NCBI GenBank assembly: GCA_965222515.1
Contig: CBDCUE010000006.1
Location: forward strand, 1-64,000
Direction of reading: 5' to 3'
Origin: CBDCUE01 sp965222515
GTDB taxonomy: Bacteria > Pseudomonadota > Alphaproteobacteria > Rickettsiales > JABIRX01
DNA: 64,000 bases
Of this stretch, positions 27,719 through 36,187 are shown piece by piece. Each line of letters opens with the position of its first letter. Within the stretch, counting starts at the first letter, position 1. The translations under genes and the position numbers were made by a program. The notes under the pieces are model-generated. The model did not search any database. It was not told the origin of the DNA and saw only the letters and a list, made by a program, of their open reading frames with translations.

Positions 27719-28915
27719 TTAAAGTCTTGCTTGAATGCTGTTTATAAATTCTTCTGTGTTTAAATAATCTTTTTTATTTGCAATTAGTGCTAAATCTTTG
27801 GTCATTGCTCCAGAAAGAATGGTGTCGATGGTTGCTTTTTCTAATTTTTGAGTAAATTCTGCCAATTCTTGATTCTGGTCTAATTTGGCTCTGTGAGATA
27901 GTCCTCTGCTCCAAGCAAAAATTGAAGCTACTGGATTAGTTGAGGTTTTCTTGCCTTTTTGATACTCTCGGTAATGTCTAGTTACTGTGCCGTGAGCTGC
28001 TTCTGACTCTACTGTTTTGCCATCTGGTGAAATCAAAATAGAAGTCATTAATCCTAGTGAGCCAAATCCTTGAGCTAAAGAATCAGATTGCACATCACCA
28101 TCATAATTTTTGCAAGCCCAAACAAAACCACCTTCTGTTTTCATAGCAAATGCTACCATATCATCAATTAATCTATGCTCATACCAAATTCCTAATTCTT
28201 TAAATTTTTGCTTAAATTCTTTTTCATAAATTTCTACAAAAATATCTACAAATTTACCATCATAAATTTTTAAAATAGTATCTTTGGTTGATAAATAAAC
28301 AGGCATTTTTTTACTAACCCCCATATTCAAACAACTTCTAGCAAAATCTTTGATTGATTTGTTATGATTATACATAGCCATAGCTATTCCATCAGATTCT
28401 ACAAATTGATAAACCAGATGCTCTTCTATTTTGCCGTTTTTATCTTCTATTTTTAAAAATACTTTAGAGCCTTGCTCAACATTTACTCCCGTTGCCTTAT
28501 ATTGATCTCCAAAGGCATGTCTGCCAATACAAATTGGTTTTTTCCAAGTGCTAACTATTCTTGGAATATTATCTATCATAATTGGCTCTCTAAACACCGT
28601 GCCTCCCAAAATATTTCTAATTGTTCCATTAGGAGATTTCCATAATTTTTTTAAAGAAAATTCTTTTACTCGATCAGGAGTAGGGGTGATAGTTGCACAT
28701 TTAATACCCACATTATATTTTGCCGTTGCCTTGGCAGCATCAATTGTTATTTGATCACTGGTCTCGTCTCTTTTAGTAACTGATAAATCAAAATATTTTA
28801 TGGGCAGATCTAAATAAGGAGCGATTAATTTATCTTTTATCATTTTCCACATAATTCTAGCCATCTCATCTCCATCCATTTCTACTACAGGGTTTTGTAC
28901 TGATATTTTTTTCAT
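27719..28915 (-). CDS. icd: NADP-dependent isocitrate dehydrogenase (dimeric, eukaryote-like type)
   Basis: 398 aa. NPVVEMDGDEMARIMW at the start, IKCATITPTPDRVKEFSLKKLWKSPNGTIRN, VFREPIM, KKPICIGRHAFGDQYKATG and EAAHGTVTRHYREYQKGKKTSTNP all belong to the subfamily II NADP-IDH shared by alphaproteobacteria and mitochondria. It converts isocitrate to 2-oxoglutarate and makes NADPH. It starts 4 bases after the folD stop on the same strand. Confidence 0.95.
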   Translation of the reverse strand: MKKISVQNPVVEMDGDEMARIMWKMIKDKLIAPYLDLPIKYFDLSVTKRDETSDQITIDAAKATAKYNVGIKCATITPTPDRVKEFSLKKLWKSPNGTIRNILGGTVFREPIMIDNIPRIVSTWKKPICIGRHAFGDQYKATGVNVEQGSKVFLKIEDKNGKIEEHLVYQFVESDGIAMAMYNHNKSIKDFARSCLNMGVSKKMPVYLSTKDTILKIYDGKFVDIFVEIYEKEFKQKFKELGIWYEHRLIDDMVAFAMKTEGGFVWACKNYDGDVQSDSLAQGFGSLGLMTSILISPDGKTVESEAAHGTVTRHYREYQKGKKTSTNPVASIFAWSRGLSHRAKLDQNQELAEFTQKLEKATIDTILSGAMTKDLALIANKKDYLNTEEFINSIQARL

Positions 28916-28919
28916 TATT

Positions 28920-29798
28920 TTAATTTAAATAGTTATTTTTATCTATATTGTTTTGTGCTAAAAAAGCATAAAAGCTGTTTAGCATTAAGCAAGCTATGGT
29001 CATTGGTCCCACTCCTCCTGGAACTGGGGTAACGGCAGAAGCTTTTTTCAATACATCGTTGAAATTTACATCGCCAACCAAATAACCATTTTTTTTTCTG
29101 TTAATACCAACATCAATTATTAGAGCCCCTTCTTTTATATAAGAAGCATCAATCATCTCAGCTTTGCCAACAGCAACCACTACAATATCAGCTGTTTGCG
29201 ATATTTCTTTAACATTTTCACTCTTGCTGTGCAAAATAGTTGTGGTGCAATTAGCTTGTAACAACAATTCTGCCATAGGATTTCCTACAATATCAGATCT
29301 ACCAAAAATAACCGCTCTTTTTCCTGATAAATTTTGCCCCAAAATAGATTTTATTAAAATTAAACAACCTTGCGGAGTGCATGGAACAAAGCAATCTTGC
29401 TTAGTGTATAATTTACCAACATTTTCTATATGAAAACCATCAACATCCTTTGCTACTGAAATAGCATTAATTATTTTTGCTTTATTAATATGTTTTGGTA
29501 GTGGCAATTGAACCAAGATCCCATTAACATTATTGTCGTTATTTAATTCAGCTATTTTTTTCAATAAATCTTGCTCTGGGATATTCTCATCTAATTCAAT
29601 AATTATTGAATTAATACCTAAAGATTCTGCTTTTTTGTTTTTGTTGCTCACATAAACCTTACTTGCAGGATCTCCCCCCACTAAAACCACCGCAAGTGTT
29701 GGAGCTTTATCATAATATTTCTTTATTTTTTTGATAGATTCAGCAATTTTAGCACAAGTTTGGTTAGCAACTTCTTTACCATCAATAATTTTTACCAT
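28920..29798 (-). CDS. folD: bifunctional methylenetetrahydrofolate dehydrogenase/cyclohydrolase
   Basis: 292 aa. LAVVLVGGDPASKVYVSNKNKKAE near residues 36-59 carries the substrate Tyr and Lys, GILVQLPLPKHI is near 96-107, the NADP loop is GRSDIVGNPMAELLL, and PVPGGVGPMTIACLM ends the family core. It interconverts one-carbon folates for purine and formyl-Met synthesis. Two leader repeats lie just upstream, as for rpoC. Confidence 0.95.
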   Translation of the reverse strand: MVKIIDGKEVANQTCAKIAESIKKIKKYYDKAPTLAVVLVGGDPASKVYVSNKNKKAESLGINSIIIELDENIPEQDLLKKIAELNNDNNVNGILVQLPLPKHINKAKIINAISVAKDVDGFHIENVGKLYTKQDCFVPCTPQGCLILIKSILGQNLSGKRAVIFGRSDIVGNPMAELLLQANCTTTILHSKSENVKEISQTADIVVVAVGKAEMIDASYIKEGALIIDVGINRKKNGYLVGDVNFNDVLKKASAVTPVPGGVGPMTIACLMLNSFYAFLAQNNIDKNNYLN

Positions 29799-29805
29799 TT
29801 TTCTG

Positions 29806-29925
29806 AGGGTTAAGTTAGTAGTTAGCAGGTTTGCAATCTGAAAAACATTTACACGAACCGAACTTAAGCTTTTTTTGGGGTTAAGCTAGTTGTAGATGTT
29901 TTGCAATCTGCAAGTGAGAAGCAGT
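29806..29925 (-). repeat. tandem leader repeats upstream of folD
   Basis: On the minus strand two related units, about 29886-29925 and 29806-29854, carry CAGATTGCAAAACATC..AGCTTAACCCC and GTGTAAATGTTTTTCAG..TTGCAAACCTGC..CTTAACCC. They match the paired repeats upstream of rpoC, again in tandem and again ending close to the start codon. The rest of the 271-bp gap to recA shows no other feature I can support apart from a TAGTACTAAAACAAATT motif near 30038. Confidence 0.55.
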
Positions 29926-30069
29926 TACTCCGAGCTTTAAAAACATTATTATAAAAAAATATCAAAAATTCAACTTAATTATTGTTTTTTTTAAATTTTA
30001 ATTTATATATTATAGGGATATGATTAGATATTGAAATAGTACTAAAACAAATTAACTTAAAATAAAAAA

Positions 30070-31095
30070 ATGGATAAAAATAAAGCATTAGAAACAGCCT
30101 TGTTGCAAATAGAGAGATCTTATGGTAAGGGTTCTGTTATGACTCTAGGAGAAGCAGGAGATATGGATATTGAAGCTATTTCAACGGGTTCTATTTCTAT
30201 TGACTGGGCCTTGGGAATTGGTGGTTTTCCAAAAGGTAGAATAATTGAAATTTATGGTCCTGAATCTTCAGGAAAAACAACTCTTGCTTTAAGCACTATT
30301 GCTCAAGCTCAAAAACAAGGCGGAACTTGTGCTTTTGTCGATGCAGAACATGCTTTAGATCCTGTATATGCAAAAAAATTAGGAATTAATATAGATGATT
30401 TGATTATCTCTCAACCTGATACTGGGGAACAATCTTTAGAAATAACAGATACTTTAGTTAGATCTGGTGCGGTTGATGTTGTGGTAATAGATTCCGTGGC
30501 TGCTCTTGTTCCTAAAGCAGAATTAGACGGAGATATGGGTGATAGCCATATGGGATTGCAAGCAAGATTAATGAGCCAAGCTCTTAGAAAATTAACAGGA
30601 TCAGTGGCAAAAACTAATTGTATGGTAATTTTTATTAACCAAATTAGAATGAAAATCGGGGTAATGTTTGGTTCTCCAGAAACTACTACTGGAGGAAATG
30701 CTCTAAAATTCTATTCATCTGTTAGGGTGGACATTAGAAGATCAACTCCTATCAAAGATAAAGATGAGGTTATTGGTAATGTTACTAAAGTAAAAATAGT
30801 AAAAAACAAAGTAGCACCTCCTTTTAGAATTGTAGAAGTTGATGTTTTATATGGAAAAGGTGTTTCTAAATTTGGTGAATTAGTTGATTTAGGAGTAAGA
30901 GAAGAAATTGTAGAAAAATCAGGTTCTTGGTATTCTTATAATAATGAAAGAATTGGTCAAGGAAAAGAAAATGTAAAAAACTTTTTTGCTGAAAATCTTG
31001 AAATGGCAGAGGAAATAGAAGCAAAAATTAGAGAAAAAATTGGTCTAATTGCTCTTGTAAAAAAAGAGAAAAAGAAAGAAAAAAAGGTTTCTTAA
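30070..31095 (+). CDS. recA: recombinase A
   Basis: 341 aa. Walker A GPESSGKT is at residues 63-70, ALDPVYAKKLG follows, Walker B is VVVIDSVAALVPKAELDGDMGD, and the L2 loop reads GVMFGSPETTTGGNALKFYSSVR. The C-terminal tail is Lys/Glu-rich. It forms filaments on single-stranded DNA for recombination and SOS cleavage; no clear LexA box was found upstream. It is followed 9 bases later by a porin-like gene. Confidence 0.97.
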   Translation: MDKNKALETALLQIERSYGKGSVMTLGEAGDMDIEAISTGSISIDWALGIGGFPKGRIIEIYGPESSGKTTLALSTIAQAQKQGGTCAFVDAEHALDPVYAKKLGINIDDLIISQPDTGEQSLEITDTLVRSGAVDVVVIDSVAALVPKAELDGDMGDSHMGLQARLMSQALRKLTGSVAKTNCMVIFINQIRMKIGVMFGSPETTTGGNALKFYSSVRVDIRRSTPIKDKDEVIGNVTKVKIVKNKVAPPFRIVEVDVLYGKGVSKFGELVDLGVREEIVEKSGSWYSYNNERIGQGKENVKNFFAENLEMAEEIEAKIREKIGLIALVKKEKKKEKKVS

Positions 31096-31104
31096 TATCT
31101 TCAA

Positions 31105-32187
31105 ATGAATAAATTTTTTTGTATAATTCTATTTGTCTTGTGCATTTTGAATGCAGAGGCAAAAGAAAAGAAATTATTAAAAGGACAAGTAGATTTAAAA
31201 ACGGTTTTTGAAACACCAGTTGCAGGAGATAAAAAACCTCATAATTTATATTTAGAAGTTGGTTTAGATTCGTCATTTGCTCTGAAAAAATTCTTAACCA
31301 TCAATGTTGATTGGCTATTATATCAACCGCAAGAAATTAAAAAAAATAGCTATTTTAATAATCAGGGTATTATTCTAAAAAATCTATATTTAAAATTTCA
31401 TAATGATGATGCAGAATTTTACTTAGGAAAAGTCTCTCCTATTTTTGCTTATGCTTGGCATAATGATAATGATAATGGAAATTTTTATGATGAATTCTCA
31501 AATGATTATGCTATTGCTCAAAAATTAGGAGCAGGCTTGAAAATAAAATTAAATCTAGAAGATCTAGGAAACCACAATATAGATTTAAGCAGTTTTTATA
31601 ATGATGATACAGGTCTTAGCAAATCTATTATAACTAGAAGAGACATTAGAAATGATAGGGTGGGAAACTCGGCTAACAAGCCTTTTTCATCTTATGCCAT
31701 AAATTATAGTGCTAAAGATTTTTTTAATCTGCCCAGCTTATTTTATAACATATCTTATCGTAATATAAAATCTAACCTAGATAATATTAAGGATGAATCT
31801 GGTTTTGCTGTTGGAGTGGGAAGCAATTTAGAAATTTCTGAAGATTTTTCTATAAAAACATATTTAGAATATATAAATATTGAAAATTTTAATAGTGTGA
31901 ATGATAGATATAATTTAGAATTTGATTTGATAGATAGATTGCCATCTGATTATCAATATTTACTGTTTTTATTATCGCTAAAATATAAATTTTGGCATAT
32001 TGGCTATAATAACCAACAAAGAAATATAGATAATAGCATTGAAACAAAAGAAACAAGCGAAGAATTCAGCTTAAAATATCGTTTTAAAAATGGAATTTAT
32101 ATTTTGGGCTCAAGACAAGAAATAACGGGAGAGACAAAAAAATCTACTATTGCAGGATTTGTGCTAGGTTTTAAATCAGAATTTTAA
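31105..32187 (+). CDS. putative outer-membrane beta-barrel (porin-like) protein
   Basis: 360 aa. A signal peptide (MNKFFCIILFVLCILNAEAK, cut near residue 18) is followed by alternating hydrophobic/polar strands (for example NLYLEVGLDSSFAL, FYLGKVSPIFAYAW, EFSLKYRFKNGIYILGS). It ends in GFVLGFKSEF, and a final aromatic residue is typical of barrels inserted by BAM. I do not recognise a named family; an alginate-export or porin-like barrel is possible. It is 9 bases from recA. Confidence 0.6.
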   Translation: MNKFFCIILFVLCILNAEAKEKKLLKGQVDLKTVFETPVAGDKKPHNLYLEVGLDSSFALKKFLTINVDWLLYQPQEIKKNSYFNNQGIILKNLYLKFHNDDAEFYLGKVSPIFAYAWHNDNDNGNFYDEFSNDYAIAQKLGAGLKIKLNLEDLGNHNIDLSSFYNDDTGLSKSIITRRDIRNDRVGNSANKPFSSYAINYSAKDFFNLPSLFYNISYRNIKSNLDNIKDESGFAVGVGSNLEISEDFSIKTYLEYINIENFNSVNDRYNLEFDLIDRLPSDYQYLLFLLSLKYKFWHIGYNNQQRNIDNSIETKETSEEFSLKYRFKNGIYILGSRQEITGETKKSTIAGFVLGFKSEF

Positions 32188-32239
32188 AGCTGTAGTCCAG
32201 ATGTGTGTCTGTTTGAAAGCTGTGTAGCAATTATACTAT

Positions 32240-33103
32240 TTATAATTTTATTATGGTTATTTCTACTCTACGGTTAATTCTTTCTTTATTTCTTTCGCTA
32301 TGAAAAGAAGGTTTAGTTTCTCCGTGAGCATCAATTAAGCTAAAAACATTATTAGAAATACCTTTGTTAATTAAATATTTTTTAACAGCATCTACTCTAT
32401 TTAAAGATAAGTATTTATTATGTTCTTTATTGCCACTTAAATCACTATGACCTTCCATATAAATTTTATAATTACTTTTGAAAGTTAAGTAATATATTAG
32501 ATTATTTAAAACTTCTTTGGCTTGATAATCTATCACTGATTCGTCATAATCAAAATTAACAACATATAAAGCTTTGTTAAGAACTCTATCTCTTTTTATT
32601 TTGTTTTTTCTTGATAGCTCAGTTAATTCATAAAGATCTTGATAAGATTGCCAAAATTCTATTCTATATCTTGCTATATCTTCCTTTTGCCATTCTTCCT
32701 CAAGTTGCTCTAACCAATAATCATATAATATTTGCAATCTTGCGGTTTTAATAGGATAATCAATGATAGTTTTGTTGTTAATAACTAAAGATAAAGATTT
32801 TTGTCTAGCTATTTTTAACTCTTCAAAAGCCAAGCCATCTCTAATTTCATAATTTACAGGATTAGAAAATTTAATATGCTGTTTTTTTACTGCAAGAAGC
32901 CCTTTTTGAGCAAAATAATCAGCATCCATCCAATCAAAATCTCTTTTTTCTTTTTGGGCAAGATCATTGTATCCTTTGGCAAGAGCAGTGTAAAAATCAT
33001 TTACCTTTATGTTCTCTACCTCTTTTTTTAACCTTACATCTCTAGCACAAGAGATGTTTAGCAATAACATTGTAACTAAAATTAATATCTTCATATTTTT
33101 CAC
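32240..33103 (-). CDS. OmpA-family lipoprotein (peptidoglycan-binding)
   Basis: 287 aa. The N-terminal hydrophobic signal ends in LLLNISCAR, a lipobox-like Cys near residue 19. A long charged middle region follows, then an OmpA C-terminal domain with VNFDYDESVIDYQAKEVL, IYMEGHSDLSGNKEHN, LSLNRVDAVKKYLINKGI and ERINRRVEI. The OmpA domain binds diaminopimelate in peptidoglycan, so this probably tethers the outer membrane to the wall. Converges with the porin-like gene. A near-consensus promoter precedes it. Confidence 0.82.
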   Translation of the reverse strand: MKNMKILILVTMLLLNISCARDVRLKKEVENIKVNDFYTALAKGYNDLAQKEKRDFDWMDADYFAQKGLLAVKKQHIKFSNPVNYEIRDGLAFEELKIARQKSLSLVINNKTIIDYPIKTARLQILYDYWLEQLEEEWQKEDIARYRIEFWQSYQDLYELTELSRKNKIKRDRVLNKALYVVNFDYDESVIDYQAKEVLNNLIYYLTFKSNYKIYMEGHSDLSGNKEHNKYLSLNRVDAVKKYLINKGISNNVFSLIDAHGETKPSFHSERNKERINRRVEITIIKL

Positions 33104-33124
33104 TATTCTTATTTAAAGAAAGCA

Positions 33125-33153
33125 ATTATAGCATTTTTAGAAGTGTTTGTCAA
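33125..33153 (-). promoter_or_regulatory. consensus sigma-70 promoter for the OmpA-family gene
   Basis: On the minus strand TTGACA (33153-33148) and TATAAT (33130-33125) are both perfect and separated by 17 bases, 21 bases upstream of the start codon at 33103. This is the strongest promoter match seen in the window and implies high expression with a very short leader. Confidence 0.75.
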
Positions 33154-33245
33154 CTATTGCTTGGTTGTCTTCTAGGTTTCTTGATAACTTGATAAAGATA
33201 TTTGTTTTTTATAATAAGTCTCCCTTTAATTGTGGTGAGTTTTAG

Positions 33246-33827
33246 CTAGAATTTATGTTCTTCTCCTTTCATTATTCTTTGGATGTTGTCTTTATGCTTG
33301 TAAATAATTAGTATAGCAGAAAGTACAAAGCCTATATGAGCTAAGTGAAAAGTAATTATGTAAAAAAAGATTATTTCTAACATCAAGGTAATTGAAGCAA
33401 GAGAGACCATTCTAGTAATGTAAAAAATAATGTACCAAGCAACAGCAAGAAATGTTGCAGTTAGTGGTTCTAAAAACAATAATGAGCCAAAAAGAGTTGC
33501 TACCCCTTTGCCTCCTTTAAATTTTAAGGTGTAAGGATAAATGTGGCCTATAATTGAGAAAAGAACAATTAAGGAATCTAGTAATGGATCATTTGTTTTA
33601 AAAAAACACCTGATGAGAATTAAAGAAATAATTGCTTTTGATGCATCTAATGCAAAAGTAAGATAACCTAATTTTTTACCAAGAGTTCTAACTATGTTTG
33701 TTGCTCCTATGTTTCCAGAACCTTTTTTTCTGATGTCTGTTTTAGCAAATATTTTGGCAAGAATAAATCCAAATGGTATTGCTCCGATTAAATAAGCAAT
33801 AAAAAGAGATAAAATGTTTTCTAACAT
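33246..33827 (-). CDS. plsY: glycerol-3-phosphate acyltransferase
   Basis: 193 aa, five or so membrane segments. GAIPFGFILAK, DIRKKGSGNIGATNIVR, LDASKAIISL and the glycine-rich loop KFKGGKGVATLFGSLL are PlsY signatures. It transfers acyl from acyl-phosphate to glycerol-3-phosphate, the first step of phospholipid synthesis. It lies 3 bases downstream of sspB on the same strand. Confidence 0.95.
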   Translation of the reverse strand: MLENILSLFIAYLIGAIPFGFILAKIFAKTDIRKKGSGNIGATNIVRTLGKKLGYLTFALDASKAIISLILIRCFFKTNDPLLDSLIVLFSIIGHIYPYTLKFKGGKGVATLFGSLLFLEPLTATFLAVAWYIIFYITRMVSLASITLMLEIIFFYIITFHLAHIGFVLSAILIIYKHKDNIQRIMKGEEHKF

Positions 33828-33830
33828 TAG

Positions 33831-34376
33831 TTATTTTTTTCTAAAATTTTCTAAATCTACTATATTTCCTTTTTTAGAAGATTTTTTTGATTTAGTTTTT
33901 TTAGTGTCTTTTTCAGCCCCCTCTTTTTTTATTTTTTTTACTTTGCTAGGTTTTTTTTCTAGCAATAATTCTTTTTCTACTTCTCTTCTAAATAATTCTT
34001 CTATCTCATCATCGTTAGGAGATGATAATATGTTGAATTTTAAACCAAATTTAACCCCCGGATCAGTAAATGAGGTAAGAGCTTCAAAAGGTATGGTGAT
34101 TCTTTCTTTTACTCCGTCAAAATGCAAAACTATGCTAAAATTTTCTTCATTAATCTCTAAATCTTCATATTGATGTTGCACTACAATAGTCATTTCCTCA
34201 GGGTATTTTTCTTTTAAGACTAAGGAAATCTCAACCCCCTCTGCACAAGTTAGAAAAGAAATCAAAAAATGATGTTCACCCATCAAACCATCTTTTTTAA
34301 TGATTTGGAGAGTTTTCTTCACAACATCTCTCATAGCTTTGTCAATTAATTTGTTATATTCTATATAATCTTCCAT
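33831..34376 (-). CDS. sspB: SspB-type ClpXP adaptor (alphaproteobacterial)
   Basis: 181 aa. YNKLIDKAMRDVVKKTLQIIKKDGL begins it, then HHFLISFLTCAEGVEISLVLKEKYPEEMTIVVQH and FSIVLHFDGVKERITIPFEALTSFTDPGVKFGL, the conserved substrate-binding core. A Lys-rich linker leads to a short C-terminal end that in the family contacts ClpX. It delivers ssrA-tagged and other substrates to ClpXP. It is in tandem with plsY. Confidence 0.88.
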   Translation of the reverse strand: MEDYIEYNKLIDKAMRDVVKKTLQIIKKDGLMGEHHFLISFLTCAEGVEISLVLKEKYPEEMTIVVQHQYEDLEINEENFSIVLHFDGVKERITIPFEALTSFTDPGVKFGLKFNILSSPNDDEIEELFRREVEKELLLEKKPSKVKKIKKEGAEKDTKKTKSKKSSKKGNIVDLENFRKK

Positions 34377-34433
34377 ATTTATGTTTTGTGTGTTAATTTA
34401 TAAACATTCCCATAATAAATCGCTAATTGCTTT

Positions 34434-35354
34434 TTACAATAAAAATTTATTTATTACTTTAGTTAATGAATTTACAATTTTGTCTTGATAATATCTCTTT
34501 TTTAATGCCCTGCTATCTAGCCTATTGGATAAAAAACCTATTTCTAATAATAAAGACACCATATTAGGGTTTTTTAGCACTACAAAACCTGCTGAATGAA
34601 TAGGTTTCTTTCTTAAAATTATTTTTTTGTCTTTTTTGAATTGCTTGATCAATAATCTTGCAAATTTTTTAGATTCTTCCTCTGCATCAGATAAAGATAA
34701 ATCTATTATCACATCGCTAATTTCTTTATCTAAATTAGTCAAATTAATACCAGATATGAGGTCAGCTTTATTTTCTTTTTTAGCAAGCAATGAAGCCTCA
34801 TCACTGGAGGCCACTTTTGAAAGAGTGTATAAGGACAGACCTCTTGCTTTTTTATTTAAAGCAGAATCAGCATGAATTGAGATAAATAAATCAGCTTTTT
34901 TCTGTCTTGCTATCTTATTTCTTTCTCTTAATGGTAAAAAAAAATCTTTATTCCTAGTCAAAAAAACTTTATATCTGCCCGTTTTATCCAATTTGTGTTT
35001 TAACTTTTTGGCAACAAGCAAAGTTATTGCTTTTTCTTGTATTTTTTTATAACCTATGGCACCAGGATCTTTTCCTCCATGACCTGGATCTATAATAATA
35101 ATTTTTTTCTTTTTTTTCTTATCAGCGAAATTAAGCAAAAAATTATCTAACCTTGCTCCTTGCAATTTGTCGCTTTTGATAATTTTTTTTGTTTCTTGTG
35201 GCTTTTCTTTTATTTGAATTGTTTTGATGTTATCTTGAACTAAGATATCAGAGATAAAATTATCCAATTCCTCAGCAACAACATTTATGGGTAAGATAGA
35301 AAATAAGAAAAAAAATAATAAAGATATTAATTGCATAGATAATTTATATTGCAT
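34434..35354 (-). CDS. amiC: N-acetylmuramoyl-L-alanine amidase (Amidase_3)
   Basis: 306 aa. A signal peptide (residues about 5-28) and a short linker precede the zinc amidase domain: IIIDPGHGGKDPGAIG (first zinc His), AITLLVAKKL, FLTRNKDFFLPLRERN, ADLFISIHADSA, and VSLLLEIGFLSNRLD with the catalytic Glu. It cuts septal peptidoglycan in the periplasm. An alternative start six residues in (ATG at 35336) is possible. The AMIN localisation domain found in some AmiC proteins is not seen. Divergent from lolA. Confidence 0.88.
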   Translation of the reverse strand: MQYKLSMQLISLLFFFLFSILPINVVAEELDNFISDILVQDNIKTIQIKEKPQETKKIIKSDKLQGARLDNFLLNFADKKKKKKIIIIDPGHGGKDPGAIGYKKIQEKAITLLVAKKLKHKLDKTGRYKVFLTRNKDFFLPLRERNKIARQKKADLFISIHADSALNKKARGLSLYTLSKVASSDEASLLAKKENKADLISGINLTNLDKEISDVIIDLSLSDAEEESKKFARLLIKQFKKDKKIILRKKPIHSAGFVVLKNPNMVSLLLEIGFLSNRLDSRALKKRYYQDKIVNSLTKVINKFLL

Positions 35355-35409
35355 AATATTGCATAAGATGGGACCCTTGAATTTATTATCATAAAATATA
35401 GTAAGAAAT

Positions 35410-36006
35410 ATGTCAAAAATTATATCTTTTTTTTTTATAATCTTTTTATCTATAAATAATAGTTTCGCACTAGAAGTTTCTTTAGAAAATAAAGTAAAAA
35501 TTGAGAATTATCTAAATAGTATTAATAATATTTCTGCTGACTTTATTCAAATAAATAGTGATGGCACAATTAGCTCAGGAAAATTTTTCTTGCAAAAGCC
35601 AGGAAGATTTAGATGGGAATATAATGACCAACCACTATTAATCATCGCAAACAGAAAATCTCTAATTTATTATGATACTGAATTAGAGCAAGCAAACTAT
35701 ATCCCTATTAAAAATAGTATAGCAGCTTTAATTACTAGAAAAACAATTAAATTAGACAAAGATATAAGAATATTACAATATAAAAAAACTAAAAACAGTA
35801 CAAAAATCACTCTTGAAAAAAGAAAACAAAAAGATATAGGGCAGTTTAGCTTTATTTTTAAGCATAACCCGTTTGAATTAGATTCAATAGAAATAACAGA
35901 TAATAATAATCAATTTATTAAAATTGTTTTTAGAAACAAAAAAATAAATAGCAAGAAAAAATTACCAAGAAAACTTTTTAGAATTATAGATCCAAGGCTA
36001 AAATAA
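35410..36006 (+). CDS. lolA: LolA-like outer-membrane lipoprotein carrier
   Basis: 198 aa with a signal peptide (about residues 3-20). The order YLNSINNISADFIQINSDG, SGKFFLQKPGRFRWEYN, YYDTELEQANYIPI and IVFRNKKIN is that of LolA/outer-membrane lipoprotein-sorting proteins, which shuttle lipoproteins across the periplasm. The gap to nrdA has probable regulatory sites. Confidence 0.82.
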   Translation: MSKIISFFFIIFLSINNSFALEVSLENKVKIENYLNSINNISADFIQINSDGTISSGKFFLQKPGRFRWEYNDQPLLIIANRKSLIYYDTELEQANYIPIKNSIAALITRKTIKLDKDIRILQYKKTKNSTKITLEKRKQKDIGQFSFIFKHNPFELDSIEITDNNNQFIKIVFRNKKINSKKKLPRKLFRIIDPRLK

Positions 36007-36109
36007 TTTTTTATATTAAAATCAGTTAGGTAATCTCAATTTCTTTTTTGCAAGCAAAAAAATAAAAATAAATAATAGACAAATAACTTTTATCTATTTA
36101 CCCTGAGGA

Positions 36110-36156
36110 CCACAACATATGGTGGTTGCTTTCTTAATAGCTACCATATATTGTGT
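36110..36156. promoter_or_regulatory. pair of NrdR-box-like sites upstream of nrdA
   Basis: ACCATATATTGTGT at 36143-36156 matches the remembered NrdR box (ACTATATATTGTGT) at 13 of 14 positions, and 36110-36123 matches the reverse form at 11 of 14. Their centres are 33 bp apart, close to the three helical turns usual for paired NrdR boxes. The same bases also form a 13-bp inverted repeat (CACAACATATGGT/ACCATATATTGTG). A weak promoter (TTGCAA 36048-36053, AATAAT 36071-36076) lies upstream. Confidence 0.5.
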
Positions 36157-36187
36157 TTTATAGAAAATTAACAATATACAAGAACTT

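Noticed and set aside
30000..30069. LexA box upstream of recA
   Set aside because: No GAAC-N7-GTTC (alphaproteobacterial SOS) or CTG-N10-CAG pattern was found.
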